Notes: generated from the letters alone by a model not told the origin. Counted from the first letter of the stretch, positions 1 to 11,982 are shown. The stretch: 64,000 bases of DNA from Chinchilla lanigera (GCF_000276665.1 NW_004955438.1:14570576-14634575); one strand, 5' to 3'. Numbers and translations: made by a program.

Positions 1-9
1 TCTTCGCTC

Positions 10-230
10 CCACAAATATCTATTGGGCGCTTACTATGCACCATGCACAGTTCCAGTTAGGACTTGGGCTAGAACCTGACCAAGCCACTCAAGCCCTGTC
101 CTCAAAGAGTTTACATTCTAAGCAAAATAAAGCAACAATCAATAAATGAGGAGGACATGTATTTTGTCAGATGGTGCCAAGGAGACTATTAAGCTGGAAA
201 GGGGAAAGGGAAAGTGAAGATGGTTGTTGC
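10..230 (-). repeat. L2 LINE 3'-end fragment
   Basis: The + strand reads as the reverse complement of the L2 3' end: a 'tattgggcgcttactatgca' motif, then 'gagtttacattctaa', then an A-rich 'aataaa' stretch. It is an ancient, diverged, non-coding fragment. From 231 to about 1000 I see nothing else beyond a short tandem duplication. Confidence 0.6.
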
Positions 231-700
231 AGTCAGGGTTTGCAAGGGAGTGGACTTAATACAGGATGTAGAGAGCCCTTCCCTGTCCTCGTCATGGCCC
301 AAGAAGTTGTATTTGGAATTCTAGCAAGTTAATTCCAATCTACCACTTCCAGTGCAATCCATGGTGAGAATAAAGACACTAAGGCATATCTGTAGTTATG
401 GGGAGCCAAGGGGGCCTAAGTCCAGCCACAATGATGGCCATCCAGAACAAAGGCCTCCACCGAGGGCCAAACCCAGGTTTTATTAATTTGTGAAGAAGGG
501 AGTGGCTTGAGGGTGACTGTGAGAATGGTGGGAAGTAGGTGAGTGCCGTGAGCTGGGCTGAAATCTCCTCTGCAGAGTCAGAGAGAAGGATATGCAGAAA
601 GAATAATCTGCATAACACAACTGAGATAATATCTAATGTTTTAGGGTTGGTTGCTGCAGCTCTTTCAAGCCCCAGGAAGTCATAGCCTCTATCTCGAGGC

Positions 701-739
701 TGGAGCACAAGCTCAACACCATGGAGCACAAGCTCAACA
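701..739. repeat. 21-bp tandem duplication
   Basis: Two adjacent copies of an 18-base block beginning TGGAGCACAAGC occur at 701-718 and 722-739, giving a 21-bp period. It looks like a local slippage duplication in otherwise unremarkable intergenic DNA. Confidence 0.8.
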
Positions 740-999
740 TCTCACCTCCTCCCGGCTAACACATGGGAACAACGGGGGTGGGGAGCGTTCTGGGAAACGC
801 GCCTGCCGTCTTCGAAGACTGCCATCAGCACCTTGACTAGACCGAGATGCATTGCTTACAGCCAATTGAAGGGGTAAGGAAAAGCCTTAGCCAGCTCTGT
901 GCATATCAACACATGGAAATAGGGTCAGGCTCAGCCAAAATGGAGACAATTGCTCCTCCTGAAAGGACAGTCACCCAGGCGGTCCTCCACAACGGGACA

Positions 1000-1592
1000 C
1001 ATAATTTATAAGATTGTTTGATAATATTAACCCAAAAAGTCAAATGCAAAAGAGTGCAGATCTGTCCACATGCTAGAGACCCAAAGAATCCAGCTGAGGG
1101 CCTGGGTCCCACAGCAGTGTCCTGTACAAGTCTAGCTGAAGACCTAGGGCCCATAGCAATGTCCTCTACAAGTCCAACTGGAGGCCCAGAGCCCACAACA
1201 ATGTCTTATGCAAGCCTGTATCAAGGATATACACTGGGAAGATCCAAAGGTCAGGGGTGGAAGCTATAAAGTCTGCACCCGTGGGGTGAAGGATCTGTGC
1301 CAGCAGGCTGAGGGATCTACACTGGAGCCAGGAAGTGATGCTCAAGGTAAGGACCAGCGCTCCCCCGAAAAGAACGGCGGCTATCCTCAGCGACAGCGAG
1401 GACCCGAGCCCCTCTGATGGTGAGAACAGCCGAGTTCATATCAGGAAAGCCAGTGTGACAAGCTTCTCCAGGAGAATCAACAGCAAACCTCCTCCTGCCC
1501 AGTTCTCCTTTTATACTGTTGGCAATAATCCTCGGGTGGGCCTTCCACACCCAGAACCATGCTACAAGTTGACTACTTGTTAATCTACCATG
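1000..1592 (-). mobile_element. ERVL-like solo LTR, copy A (minus strand)
   Basis: The reverse complement of this stretch aligns by eye, block for block, with the copies at 23465-24245 and 31589-32074. Shared landmarks are a leading 'GATT(A/G)ACAA..CAACTTGTA' region, a 'GGGTGT(G/A)GA.G..CCACC' block, a TATA box (CCTTTTATA on +, 1507-1515), a 'GGGGGAGC.CTGGTCCTTAC' block and a 42-bp repeat. No internal retroviral genes flank it, so it is a solo LTR. The outer ends are approximate because no target-site duplication could be seen. The family name is uncertain; ERVL relationship is inferred from copy C. Confidence 0.6.
1092..1217. repeat. 42-bp minisatellite, three units
   Basis: Three diverged 42-bp units occur at 1092-1133, 1134-1175 and 1176-1217. 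Each contains a 'GGGCCCA.AGCA.TGTC' core followed by 'ACAAGTC'. Because 42 is a multiple of three, the array gives a repetitive open reading frame that is a by-product and not a gene. The array lies inside LTR copy A. Confidence 0.85.
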
Positions 1593-1842
1593 CATGAGTT
1601 CAGAAAGCAGTGTTAAGCACAGCACAATTTTAAGCAGGAAGCCAGTAAGTGCCAGAAAGAAGTGAAGGTAACTGTGTTCCTAGAATCAGGATGTGGGAGA
1701 AGTACACGGACACTGGGAAAGAGTGGTTCCGGCAAAGAGGTCAGCAAGAGAACAGAGGTCCCGAGATGGGAGGGTGCTGATGTGTTTGAGGCCAAATAAG
1801 CAGAGTCATGTAGGCTTCCTGCTACAGACTGAGTAGAGGCCC

Positions 1843-2242
1843 TCACCTTGCTCTATGTTGAAGCCCTAGTTTCTAATGTGACTATATTTGGGGAAAAATT
1901 CTTTTTGCATTACCATGAATTGAAGCTAGGACTTTTTCACTGAACTACACCCCTAGCTCTTTTTATTTTTTATTCTTAGACAGGGTTGTGCTAAATTGCT
2001 AAAGCCCAGGCTGGGCTTGACCTCACCATCCTCCTGCCTCAGCCTCCCAGAATATTGGGATGACAGATGTGTGCCACTATACCTGTCTCAGAGATAGGAC
2101 TTTGAAGGGTAATTAAGAGGAAATGTGGTCACAAAGATGGAGCACTGCCATCCCGAGGGCAGGCCATGAGAGGAAGTACATTTCTGATATTTAAGTCTTC
2201 CAGTGGCATTTGTTATTGTCTCCTGAGTGGACTAAGATACCT
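1843..2242 (+). mobile_element. MaLR-type LTR, split by a SINE
   Basis: Left part has 'ttctaatgtgactatatttgg' and right part has 'gagataggactttgaagggtaatta' followed by 'ggcatttgttattgtctc' and 'gagtggactaagata', the typical order of a MaLR (MLT1/MST) LTR. A B1-dID SINE interrupts it at about 1898-2088, so the LTR is older than the SINE. Confidence 0.65.
1898..2088 (-). mobile_element. B1-dID dimeric SINE
   Basis: On the + strand an inverted ID-like half ('gaactacacccctagctc') is followed by an inverted B1 half ('cctcctgcctcagcctccca' and 'gtgtgccacta'). Read on the minus strand the order is B1 then ID, which defines B1-dID, a dimeric SINE of some rodent lineages. It is nested in a MaLR LTR. 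Confidence 0.75.
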
Positions 2243-2459
2243 CGGTGAGGACTTTGGTTTTCACCCTGAGACAGGAGACATGGGAGGGTTTGGGTGCAGA
2301 CTGGCATACTAACTTCTGCATTTCTGTGCTCAGAATAGAGGGCTGGGAGCAGCCAGAGAGCGGGGCCACTATGAGAAGGCTGCTGCAAATCTCAGGCGAA
2401 GTCTACCCCAGGGACCCTCTTCAGCATCAAAGTGGAACAAACTCATGGATGGGCCAAAA

Positions 2460-2640
2460 CCCAGCAAGCTCAGTGGCAAAACCCAGACACGAAAGTCCAC
2501 ATACGCCCTAACTCCATTTATGTGAAATGTCCAGAAGACACGTGACAGACATGTTCTAGAGTGAGACTGTGATAACGTTGGTCTAACTCCGTAAATTTAC
2601 TAAGAGTCATTGGTTTGCATCAGGGAAGCGGCAGGGAAGG
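2460..2640 (+). repeat. L1 3' fragment (old)
   Basis: Phrases such as 'ctaactccatttatgtgaaat' and 'actccgtaaatttactaa' match the 3' part of old mammalian L1 elements. It is truncated at both ends with no coding potential. Confidence 0.5.
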
Positions 2641-2774
2641 TGGGGGGAAGTATTTGTGGATGTATTTTGTATACACACTGAATGGGATTTGCTGATGGAT
2701 TCAACATGAGGTGTGGGAAGAAGAAAGGAAACAGAGGTTGGCTTACATGAACAATTTAGAAAACTTTCTGTGTC

Positions 2775-2900
2775 ACAGGTGTCTTAAGATTTTTTAAAAA
2801 TATTAACTCATTTCACCTTTGTAACAATGTTATGAAGAATCCTGTTTAACAGAAAACTGAGCTATGGAAATATTACGCAACTTTCCTGAAGTCCATCTTT
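2775..2900 (-). repeat. MIR SINE fragment
   Basis: The reading 'ttaactcatttcacctttgtaa', then 'gaaaactgagctatgg', is the reverse complement of the MIR core and tail. From 2901 to 3651 I see only L2-like low-similarity sequence and no gene. Confidence 0.5.
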
Positions 2901-3651
2901 CAGGGGACTGTGAGGAACGAGATTAGCGGGGTTGGCATACAGTAAGGCAAGGAATGACCAAGGGGGTTGGCAGACATCAGGACATTCGAGTTGGAGGGGT
3001 CCAGACACATCAAGGAGCCAGAGTTTAATCTAGGCCTGAGTGCAAAGGATAGGTCTGGATTAGAAGCAGGAATTTAGAGCCACCAGTGCTCAGATGGGAT
3101 TTAAAACCCTAAGACTCACTGAGGACCAAAGGAAGACCTGGAACTGATCCCTGGGGCTCCCCAAATGCCGTGGTTGTTATAATGAGAAACAAACACAAGC
3201 ATGAAAGAGAGTGGCTGGTGAGGAGGGGGTGGTGGCCTGGCAACCCAAAGGACAAGTGTTTCAGAGAGGGGCTGAGGTCTGGTGGGACAGATGCTGCTGC
3301 TGAGAGTCAGCCACAGCGAGGCTCAGCAACTGGTCACTGGATGGAGTGACACAGGCCATGGGGCCAGCTGTGCTGGGCTAGTAGGCTGCACCATGGAGCA
3401 GAGGCACATGGAGGGTCCAGGAGGCCTCAGGGATTTGAGAACATGAGGATTCCAAATCCTGTGAGGGTTGGGCACATGCACATACCCAGGGAACTGTGGT
3501 GGCCCCTTTCTGAGGTCAGATCTAGGAGAGATGGCTTTTCCTAGCTGTATTCCTCACTCCACTTCCCCAATCCAGTAGGAACCAACCAGAAGGGACATTG
3601 AACTTGCCAGTGGTCACCCAGATGATGGGGTTGGAGGGAAGACCTATGAGT

Positions 3652-4024
3652 CAGCTTTCAGTTACTGCAACAAACACTTAAGTTAATCAGCTTATAGAGA
3701 AAATTTTGTTTTGGTTCATGATTTCAGAGGTTTCAGTCCATGGTCTTTGCTTTAGGGCATGTAGTGAAAGAGCACATTATGGTGGGAGCATTTGGTAGAA
3801 GATGCTGCTCACCTCGTGGTAATGGATGTGCAAAAGAAAGAGGAAGAGGAGAAGCCAGGATCCCAATATCCCCTTCAAGGTCCCAACTTCCTCTCCAAGG
3901 ATGTAACTTGCTTCCATAAGGCCCTACTTTCTAAAGGTTCAACCACCTTCCAGTGGCACCATGGTCTAGGGATCAAACCTGTAACACATCAACCTTTAGA
4001 TACATTCAAAACCCAAACTACAGC
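3652..4024 (-). mobile_element. MaLR-type rodent LTR (inverted)
   Basis: The + strand runs 'cagctttcagttactgcaac', then 'ggttcatgatttcagaggtt', then 'ccagtggcaccatgg', the reverse-complement layout of MT/ORR1-like MaLR LTRs. An open frame at 3792-4076 is incidental. From 4025 to 4754 I see no gene or clear repeat. Confidence 0.55.
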
Positions 4025-4754
4025 AGGAGGTTTGGCGTGGAGCCACCAAAACAGCTTGCCAAGGAGCCAATCTTGAGTCTAGCTCTGGGAACTCTGGGGG
4101 CATGCGTATGGGCTCTAGGGGTGAAAGCTGGAACATGGAGGGAGTCAGGTCACTTTTCTGTGGACCTTCTTGCCAAAGCATAAAATCAATGGCAGAAACT
4201 CAGCGCTGTCTCAGGATGGTGAGTGGGAGATGGTAGGACCAGAGCCCATTGCATTAAGCATCGGACACCGGAGGCAGCAGTGACTGACAGGTGGGGTCAC
4301 GCTGTCATGAACCACCTGGTTTTCTGTCCCAGCCTCAGGAAAACCAATATGTGAAGCAACAGTGCTAGATTCCAGACATGAGTCAGCACAGGGGAGAATC
4401 TCAGGTGATAACTAAGTCTCCCTTTGGTCAAGTAGACAGAGATTTGGGCAATTAACATAATTTGAGTAATTAATTGGCCTGATTTGGTCTGCTTTGGATC
4501 GTAAGATCTGGTTAACATTTGAGATACAATTACAGGTTGCTACATATTACTCTGCTTACAGGAGACTCTTTTTGCATGACCTGGTGGGGTGTGAATTACT
4601 TCATCTGGTTTATAGAGTGAAATGCAGTCTGTATTTTCAGCTCTGCGGTGTGTGGAGAATAGTAGACGGGAAGCCATGAGACTGGCTTCTGGTAATCCCA
4701 TGGCAATTTAGACAGGGGCAGACGGTCAGGGTAGATGACCTGAAAAATCCCGTC

Positions 4755-5130
4755 TTATGAATTTGTTAGGGCCGCCATAGTGAGGAACCACAGACTGGCT
4801 ACGTAAACAACAAAATCTATTTTCTTACAATCCTGGAGGCTAAAAGTCTGAGATCAAATGCTGTCAGGTTGTGGTTTATTCCGAGGCTTCTCTTCTTGGC
4901 TTGTGCATGGTGTCTTCCCCCGTGTCTCTGCAGCGTCCGCCTCTTACATGTCTGCGTCCTGACCACTTCTTACAAAGACGCCAGCCATATTGGACTACGT
5001 GACCTTGTTTAACCTTATTCACATCTTAACAGCAGTGCTATATCCAAATCCAGTCCCACTGAGAGATAATGGAAATTAAGACTTCAACAGATAATTTTGG
5101 AGAGGAGACACCATGGGGCTCATAACAACA
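4755..5130 (-). mobile_element. MLT1-family LTR (inverted)
   Basis: The order 'tgttagggccgccatagtga', 'accacagactggct', 'acaatcctggaggctaaaag', 'agccatattggact' and 'aattttggagaggagacacc' is the inverted MLT1 consensus layout. It is a solo ERVL-MaLR LTR. From 5131 to 5609 the sequence is unique-looking, with a short AT-rich patch at 5520-5580 containing two 'tctatattacatata' copies. Confidence 0.75.
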
Positions 5131-5609
5131 ACCAATCTCAAAATTCTGAGATTCCAGTCCCCCTCGTGAACTCTCTATGAACTAGGCATGATTCCTCTGG
5201 ACCGCAGTTTCCCATTTGCTCTGCCTCCCTTAAGGGGGAATCTCAAATTGGTAAATGTACAAGAAAGGCTTTGTAAACTCCACAGCAGGGATTCTCAGAG
5301 GGACCTCGCCTCCTAAGGGGCATTTTGGAAATCTGTGATGCATGGGTTGATCCTGTCGTGGAGCCATCCCGTGACAATTAGTGGATGGGAGGCAGGGAGG
5401 AGCAGTGAGACTGAGGGACAGCCCCACACGATGAAGTGCCCCGTATCACTCACAACTTTCTAGTATCCTCTGCGCATTCATACAGGTGGAAAAATATATA
5501 ATCACGGGAAGCCAGCACCTCATTCTATATTACATATAGACAAATTACATATTGTCTATATTACATATAAACAAAGCACCTTTGTTTATATGTGGACCCT
5601 TTTTATCCA

Positions 5610-5926
5610 CAGGTTGTATTTACACAGATTCAACCAACCTCAGGGAGAAAATAGCAAAATATTGCGTGTGCAATGAACATAGATAGGCTTTTTTCTTATT
5701 GTTATTCCCTAAACAACATAGTATAACAACGGTTTACATAGCATTTACCTTATAGTAGGTATTTTAAGTAATCTAGAGAGGATTTAAAACACACAGGAAT
5801 GTGTGTGTGGGTTATACACAGATGCTGCACCATTTTACATAAAGGATTTGCACAGCTATAGATTTTTGTATCTGGGGAAGAACCTGAAGACTATCCTCTA
5901 AGGGTACTGAGGGACAACTATATTTC
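5610..5926. mobile_element. Tigger-type DNA transposon fossil (MER2-like)
   Basis: The block has 'gattcaaccaacctcagg', 'ttattccctaaacaacatag', 'agtaatctagagaggattt', 'cattttacataaagga' and a terminal 'ctgagggacaacta' followed by TA. This is the layout of a short non-autonomous Tigger/pogo element of the MER2 kind. It has no transposase reading frame. Orientation is not assigned. Confidence 0.65.
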
Positions 5927-7430
5927 TTTTTGCAAACTATAAATGTTCATGTTCTACAGGAATGTGTAGCTGATCAGGTAGAGAGAATGTTGTATTTTAC
6001 TTTGTTCAGAACATCACTAGAAATTACTCACTGATTGAGAAAAAATTTTCCTGCAATACAGGTTAGAAAATGGGTCTCTAATGGCAACACTTCTCAGAGG
6101 ATTGGTGTCCCCAGGTAGCATAGCCATGCTGGTGTGCACATCCAGGGCAATCCTAGTTCTCCGAAGAGGTGTCTGCCTCCCTCTGTATTCTGGGATAGCT
6201 ATGCCATATATATGATCTCAATTTCCTTTCTTTATGTTCTTCCCATTGTAGTCAGGGCTTTGCATATTTTCTGGAAATGCTGAGTTGGATATTTATCCAT
6301 GAGTTCCGTTTAAGGATAGTAGAGGGAGTGCTAAAGACATTTTAAAATGAGGGCAATCAGCCAGGGTCTTTGTGATCATCCCTAAAGTATCCCCCAGATG
6401 TCAGCTTTGGTGGGGGTGGCCAACAGTGTCTGTCTTGGGGATTCGGCAAGTCTTTAGCTTCCTGGGGTGGCTGGACCTGCTGTAGCCCGGGATGATGTGA
6501 TTGCAGGATGCTTCCTTAAGAGGAAGGGGACTTTTTTGCTTCTGTTATTTTTCCTGCCTTGAACACCAGCAAGATGCTGACATCACAGTGGCCACTAATT
6601 AGGGCGTTAGATGACAGGTTGATCACTGTGGAGGCTCCTGAACTTCTGTTCCCCTTGTTTGCTGGCACAGGGGAGCTGAGGGGAAGGACACATGGATGAA
6701 GGAACAGCTTCTCTGAGCCCAGTTACCTGTGCCAGGCAGCTGGTAACAGCATGAGAAACCAGGCCACCTGGAGGCGCAGGCTGGGACAGACCCCTGGGGA
6801 CTGGGTCGTCACGGCGACGTCATTGGGTGCGAGCATCAGTTAGGCAGGCCACTTGCCTCCCTTGACACTTGTTTGTGTTCCAGCTTCACTCCAAGCCTGG
6901 GAGCCAGCCCCAGTCCTGCCTTGGGACCTCGGGTTTAATTAGTGGCACAACACGTAAATGAGATCTGGCTCCCTGGTGACGGCTGCCCTCCATGGGCCCA
7001 GTCACTGAGCAGACGGATCCTGCCCCACCTCGCTCCCTGGCCCAGGTTACTTTTCCTGGGTGTGTCACTGTGGGTGATATGGCAAGTCCACTGAGAAAAG
7101 CCTCCTTGGTATTGGATCCGAAGCCTGGGCGTGTGTCTTTCCGAGGGTGGCCCTATCTGTCAGCACCCACTATTCTCAAACCTCCTCCATTCAACCTCCT
7201 CCTTTTGCCAGGCATGTCTCTTTAGCTGAAGGTCCCCAAATACAAAGCCATCCCCTTTCTTTGACCCCTTCTCTCCCACATTTCAGCTTACTCCAGGCAT
7301 CACTGCCTGTCCGAAGGCAATTTCCAGGGTACACCCCAGACCTGCAGGAGCGCTATTTCTGGAGGTAAAGCCCTGGAATCAGTATCGTGATACAAGCTCC
7401 CTAGGTGATTCTATGTCTGTGTCCCAAAGC
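5927..7430. other. Intergenic DNA without gene
   Basis: I recognise no exon, RNA gene or clear transposon here. GC content rises between about 6700 and 7100, with open frames on both strands that resemble no protein I know. The only sharp feature is the CpG-rich motif cluster near 6815. Confidence 0.6.
6805..6828. promoter_or_regulatory. CRE-like / inverted CCAAT motif cluster
   Basis: Within 24 bp there is CGTCA at 6807-6811, GACGTCA at 6816-6822 and ATTGG (inverted CCAAT) at 6822-6826. Five CpGs lie in about 27 bp of an otherwise CpG-poor region. CREB/ATF and NF-Y bind such motifs. Function here is inference only. Confidence 0.3.
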
Positions 7431-7431
7431 C

Positions 7432-7885
7432 CTTATGGCGCCTGTGACCTTCACAGTCAGACTCTGGCCTACCTCCCCAGCCTCTCTTTTCGCAATCGGA
7501 CTCCTTCTGCCTTCGCCATTGTTCCCCCGTCATGAGCCCTACCCTCTCCTCCTTCCTCTACACATGCTCTTCCTTCTGTCTGGAAGAACTCTCGCTCTTC
7601 TCCCTCTCACAGACTCTTAACATCTTTTAGGGCAAGGTCAAGCGGCACGTTCTCTGGAAGCCCTTCCTGCCTCCCTCCGGAGTGTCTGTTCCGCAGCACT
7701 ATGTCATAGCGTGATTGTAGTTCTCTCACCTTGCTCTGTCCTCTTTCCTTAGCCTTAAACAGCGCCGCTCCCCTCCAGTGCCGGTCCCCGGAGGGCAAGG
7801 GAAGGTGTCTTACTTATCTTTAAAACCCAGCAACAAACACCATTCCTGGTACACAGTGGGTGCTTGGTAAATATTCATGTAAGTT
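7432..7885 (+). repeat. L2 LINE 3' region
   Basis: Ordered L2 landmarks are visible: 'cacatgctcttccttctgtc', 'gaagcccttcctgcctccct', 'ggagggcaagggaaggtgtc' and 'gtgggtgcttggtaaatatt'. This is one of the longer L2 remnants in the window. From 7886 to 8721 I see nothing recognisable. Confidence 0.75.
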
Positions 7886-8721
7886 TAAGTGGTCTCTAGG
7901 ACCCTAATTTCCCATCTCTTCTTAATTGGGGTTCTGCCTTCGGCTGCCAGGCTTCATTTAAGCCTTGGTCATTAAAAAGCAGTTCCTTTGTTTTCTCAGT
8001 GAGGCTCATATTTAGCCAAAGAGATTTATTCCTCCAATAAACGCCACTCTCCAGGCAGCCACATTCATCTGCTTCTCCTACAGAGAAATGAAAGAGAAGC
8101 CCAGGATGCACCCAGAACCCCTGTGTGGGTGAATGCAGAAAAAGGGGCCAGAGAAACTCATTTAAGTCTCACTGCCAGCTGGTGATCAAGGTTGCTTCGC
8201 TGGCATTTGTCTCCTGTGTTTGTTTGCAGGGTTAAATGAGATTCGTGGTGGTGTGTGTGGAGTGGGGGCAACTCAGAAAGAACTCTGTTCTTTGTTCCAC
8301 TGACAGCTTTAATTTTTAATATGAAAAAAGGCAATCTCAGGTTTGTGTTCTAAGATAGTGGCTCACCTGTCAAGGATGTAGAGATGACAAGCATGGTTGT
8401 TAGCAAACTCAGAATTCCGTCAGGGCCAAGTTGGTCAACAGACTCCACGCTACAGAAATTCATGCTGAAGATAATTCTTCATTCTTGCTGACCCAAGACT
8501 GTTAGAAAATTCTGCCTGAAGAGGGGGTAGGGTTGAAATCCACCTGATATTTTTTTAGGACAGATCTCTCTTCCTTTCTGTTTTTCTTAGCTGAGAATTT
8601 CATGTCTAAAGATTCCTGCTGCTACACTATTTTCGGATGCAAGCCGACTGACCTAGAGGAGAGGGTTCCCTGCCAACTGATTTCCATCAGGATTGAGGGG
8701 CTACTGCAGAGGGAAGTATGG

Positions 8722-9029
8722 TGTATTGCTCAGCTTTCCATTGCTGGGACAAACTACCTGGTACCTGCAACTTAAGGAAGGAAAGTTTATTTTGATTCAC
8801 AGTTTCAAAGGATTCAGTCCATGGTTGGCTGACTCCAAGGCAGAAACATCATGGCGGAAAGGTGGGGTAGAGGAAAGCCACTCAACCTACGGCATCTGTG
8901 AAGCACAGAGTCAAGGAAGAGCCAAAGAGGAAGAAGTCAAGGACAAACTATTCTCAGGTCAGAGTGTTCTGTTGATCTCCTACGTGCCTCTCAAGCTGAT
9001 CAAGTTGACAGTCAAAATTAACCATCACA
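8722..9029 (-). mobile_element. MaLR-type rodent LTR (inverted)
   Basis: The reading 'cagctttccattgctgggac', 'gattcacagtttcaaaggat', 'cagtccatggttgg' and 'catggcggaaagg', ending near 'accatcaca', is the inverted layout of MT/ORR1-like LTRs. An open frame at 8693-9064 is produced by this repeat and is not a gene. Confidence 0.65.
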
Positions 9030-9124
9030 AATGGCAAACAGGGAATGGAGTAATAGTATACTGAGCTAGACACAAACCACCATCTTGCTCCTAAACTTCC
9101 AAAACTTCAAAGTGGGAAACAAAC

Positions 9125-9420
9125 TTTAAAGATCACCTTGTCCAACTCCTTCATTCCGTGCTTGAATTCTCTTTGTGACATCCCTAGCAAATGATAATTA
9201 TCTAGCCCCTATGTGATCACTTCCAGTGTAAGAAAATTCACTATCTTCCTGGACAGCCCATTCTGCTTTCAGATCGCTCTCTAGCCAGCTTTTTCATATG
9301 TTAAGGTGACATCAGCTTCCATGTCTTCTGGCGATGGTCTTGTTGGTGCTCGATTGTTTAATGTATGGAATGTCTTCAAAGCTTTGAAGTTTCTCCCTTG
9401 TCTGGGTTAATTCTCCCTGG
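9125..9420 (-). repeat. CR1/L3 LINE fragment
   Basis: The phrases 'aaagatcaccttgtccaact', 'cttccagtgtaagaaaattc' and 'ggacagcccattctgctttc' match the inverted 3' region of mammalian CR1/L3. It is an ancient remnant without coding potential. Confidence 0.6.
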
Positions 9421-9574
9421 TTCCCATACACTACCTCTGTGGGTGGTGGGAACCCACATTATTTGCACACTTTTTCTAAATGTTTATGACAAAGAACTAT
9501 TTGAAAAGAGCTTCCCAGTGGCATAGCTGACATGTCTCTCTCCTGCATGAGGAGTGTCATACACAGCTATCATA

Positions 9575-9720
9575 CCAAAATGGTGACTGCCCTACCTCAG
9601 GACTTGGCACAGTGCTGAGCACATTGAGGTACTTGAATATTTATTAAATGGATACAAAAATGGGTGGATGAGTTGGTTGGCTGCATGTTTGAATAAATAG
9701 ATACATGGATGAATGAATGA
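9575..9720 (+). repeat. L2 LINE 3' end
   Basis: 'cttggcacagtgctgagcac' followed by 'gaatatttattaaatgga' and GAATGAATGA-like steps is the L2 terminus. Confidence 0.6.
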
Positions 9721-9984
9721 TTTAGTAAGTAAAGAAAGCTAACTTGGAAATATGTAGAGCAATCAAGCCAAATCTATGGGACCTCTTCTATACCAGTATT
9801 GCACTAGGTAGAAGCATTCATGAGAAAATAAAGTGTTTACCAAGACATATAGTCACAACTTTTATCCAGATGTTGGATACAGTCTAGACCCAAACCGGTG
9901 AAAACAGTTTTCTCCCTTTCTGGAGCTAATATTTATTAACATCCCTCATGTAGCAAGTCGCCAGCAGCCTCAGTGATTTGAGAT

Positions 9985-10150
9985 AGAAAGAAGCCAGAGC
10001 TGGCAGATATGTTAGCAATCAGTGGGTCATACCCTCTATTTTACAGTGAGAAGCTGGAGATGGAAGTGATTTACCCAAAGTCATACAGAATATTAGTGCC
10101 AGAGCCAGTTCTGTTGTCCTGTCTCTCCACTTCCAGGCTAGCACCTCTTT
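9985..10150 (-). repeat. MIR SINE fragment
   Basis: 'ttttacagtgagaagctgga', 'gatttacccaaagtcataca' and 'gtgccagagccagttctg' are the inverted MIR core. Confidence 0.6.
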
Positions 10151-10269
10151 CTGGTATACATTCAGACATTATTTAAATTCAAATGTCTTGTGTATTTGCT
10201 CCAAAATATCTATGCTGCATTGACCTTGCAGAACTGGATTTGAATGCCGTAGACAACATCCACACATTC

Positions 10270-10500
10270 ACTCCCTCAGTTTCTATCCAGCCACCCTTAG
10301 GGCATATCTATCATGAACCAAGCTGTATGCCAGCCTTCGGGGACAGACCAGTGAGACATGGCTCCTTTCATGGAAGAAGCTGGTTGGGGAGAAGACACAT
10401 ACTAAACAACAGGCAATATGCATGATCTACAGAAGGAATGTGGGTGCCCAGAGGAAGGAATAGCTATCTCAGTTTGAGGACGCAAAAAAAGCCTTCCAGC
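10270..10500 (-). repeat. L2 LINE fragment (inverted)
   Basis: 'ctatcatgaaccaagctgta', 'ggggacagaccagtgagac' and 'actaaacaacaggcaa' resemble the inverted L2 3' end, as at 10-230. Confidence 0.5.
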
Positions 10501-10521
10501 CTTTATAAAAATTAAAAGAGT

Positions 10522-10868
10522 TGTCTTAGTCACTTTGGTGTTGCTATAAGAAAATACCACAGACTGGATGATTTATAATGAGCTGAAATGTGTTTGGCTT
10601 ATGATTCTGGAGGTTGGGAAATCTCACATCAAGGGGCTGCACTGAGTGAGGGTCTTTTGCTGTATCGTAATATGGAAGATGGCATCACATGGGGGAGGGG
10701 TAGGAAGGAGATTAAACTCATTCTTTTCTCGGGAGCCCAGTCCTGCCATAATAGTATTAACTTGTTCATAAGAGTTCTCCTCTCTTAAAGGTCCCCCTCT
10801 CAACACCACTGCATTGAGAGTAAAGCTTCCAGTATATGAACTTCGAGAGACACATTCAAACAACAGCA
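10522..10868 (-). mobile_element. MST-type MaLR LTR (inverted)
   Basis: The run begins 'tgtcttagtcactttggtgt' and continues with 'aaaataccacagactggatg', 'gattctggaggttgggaaat' and 'cacattcaaacaacagca', the inverted MST LTR. About 347 bp; solo, with no gag or pol nearby. From 10869 to 12399 I see no gene; a motif cluster at 11983-12026 is described separately. Confidence 0.75.
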
Positions 10869-11982
10869 GTGGTCTTAAAAGGTCAATAGGAATTTGCTAA
10901 TGCATGTGTAGGGCAGGCATTTGAAGTAGAGAAAAGCTATTTGCTAAAGCAACAAGCTTGAAAAGACCCAGTATCATCCATGGTCCAGGGCTCGGTATGG
11001 GATGTGACTACATATATGAGGCAGGGCTACAACTCTAAAAGGTCCCCCAAAGGCCCACCAAGAAGTGTTGTGGCATGACCTTAGCCATTCCACGATCATC
11101 TGTTCTTATGTCCTGATGAAACTCTGGACAACAAGAGCTTGGAAAGTGAACCCATTTCAGGACAAATTCTTTCATAAACCTCATTAAAACTCAGTAGTTG
11201 GTGAGCTGCATGTCTCATAACTGGTTGTAGGATGCATGATGTTTTGCAGAAATGACTTAGATTGTTTTTTTGGCTTTCCTTTTGACCATTAGTATGGAGC
11301 ATAAACAATTCTCCATGTGTGTATATTATAAACAACTTTGAAGTTGTTCTTTGAAGTTAGTCTCCTTGGGTTTTAATGTGAGGTTCACAACAACCTCTGT
11401 ATGGAGTAGAGGACTTCATGTGATCTAAATTTAAAGATGGAATAGATAAGACCTGTGATCAATTTTCAGAAACTGTTGTGCACTTGGGCTGCAGAAACAT
11501 TAAGGGAAGCTTGTAAACTGCCTAACAGAACACTTAAACATCTAATAAATAAGAAATACAATGCCACTGTCAGAAGTCTTGATGGAGGTCGGAGGGAGCC
11601 AGAGAAGTAATTTGTGCAATAAATCCTGTGAATTCCCATTGCTTTTTCCCCTTCAGACAGGCTAAAAATAGAAGCCTCAAATAAACATAGATCAGAGGTA
11701 GAAAAAAAAGAAAATGGGGATTTAGAAGGAATTGCTGCCTGACGGCCTAAGCCAACACTATGGAAATGCGAAGCATGAATGCAAGCACAGAGCTGCCACC
11801 GTAGTTCCTCAGGAGCCATATTGGATTGGAGGAAACTTCCAGATGGGTAGTTGGGGAAGTACTGCAGTGTCTTCTAGAAACAAATCCAAGTGAACAAGGT
11901 GAAGATCCAGGGAATTACAAATATAGTTGCTACTTGGCTGATGTTTTCTGGGCAACCCATGATCTGAATTCACAGATGTTAA

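Noticed and set aside
1018..1269. Repetitive 83-codon frame with 14-residue repeats
   Set aside because: The repeats are the 42-bp minisatellite of an LTR, and the other copies of the LTR do not keep the frame open.
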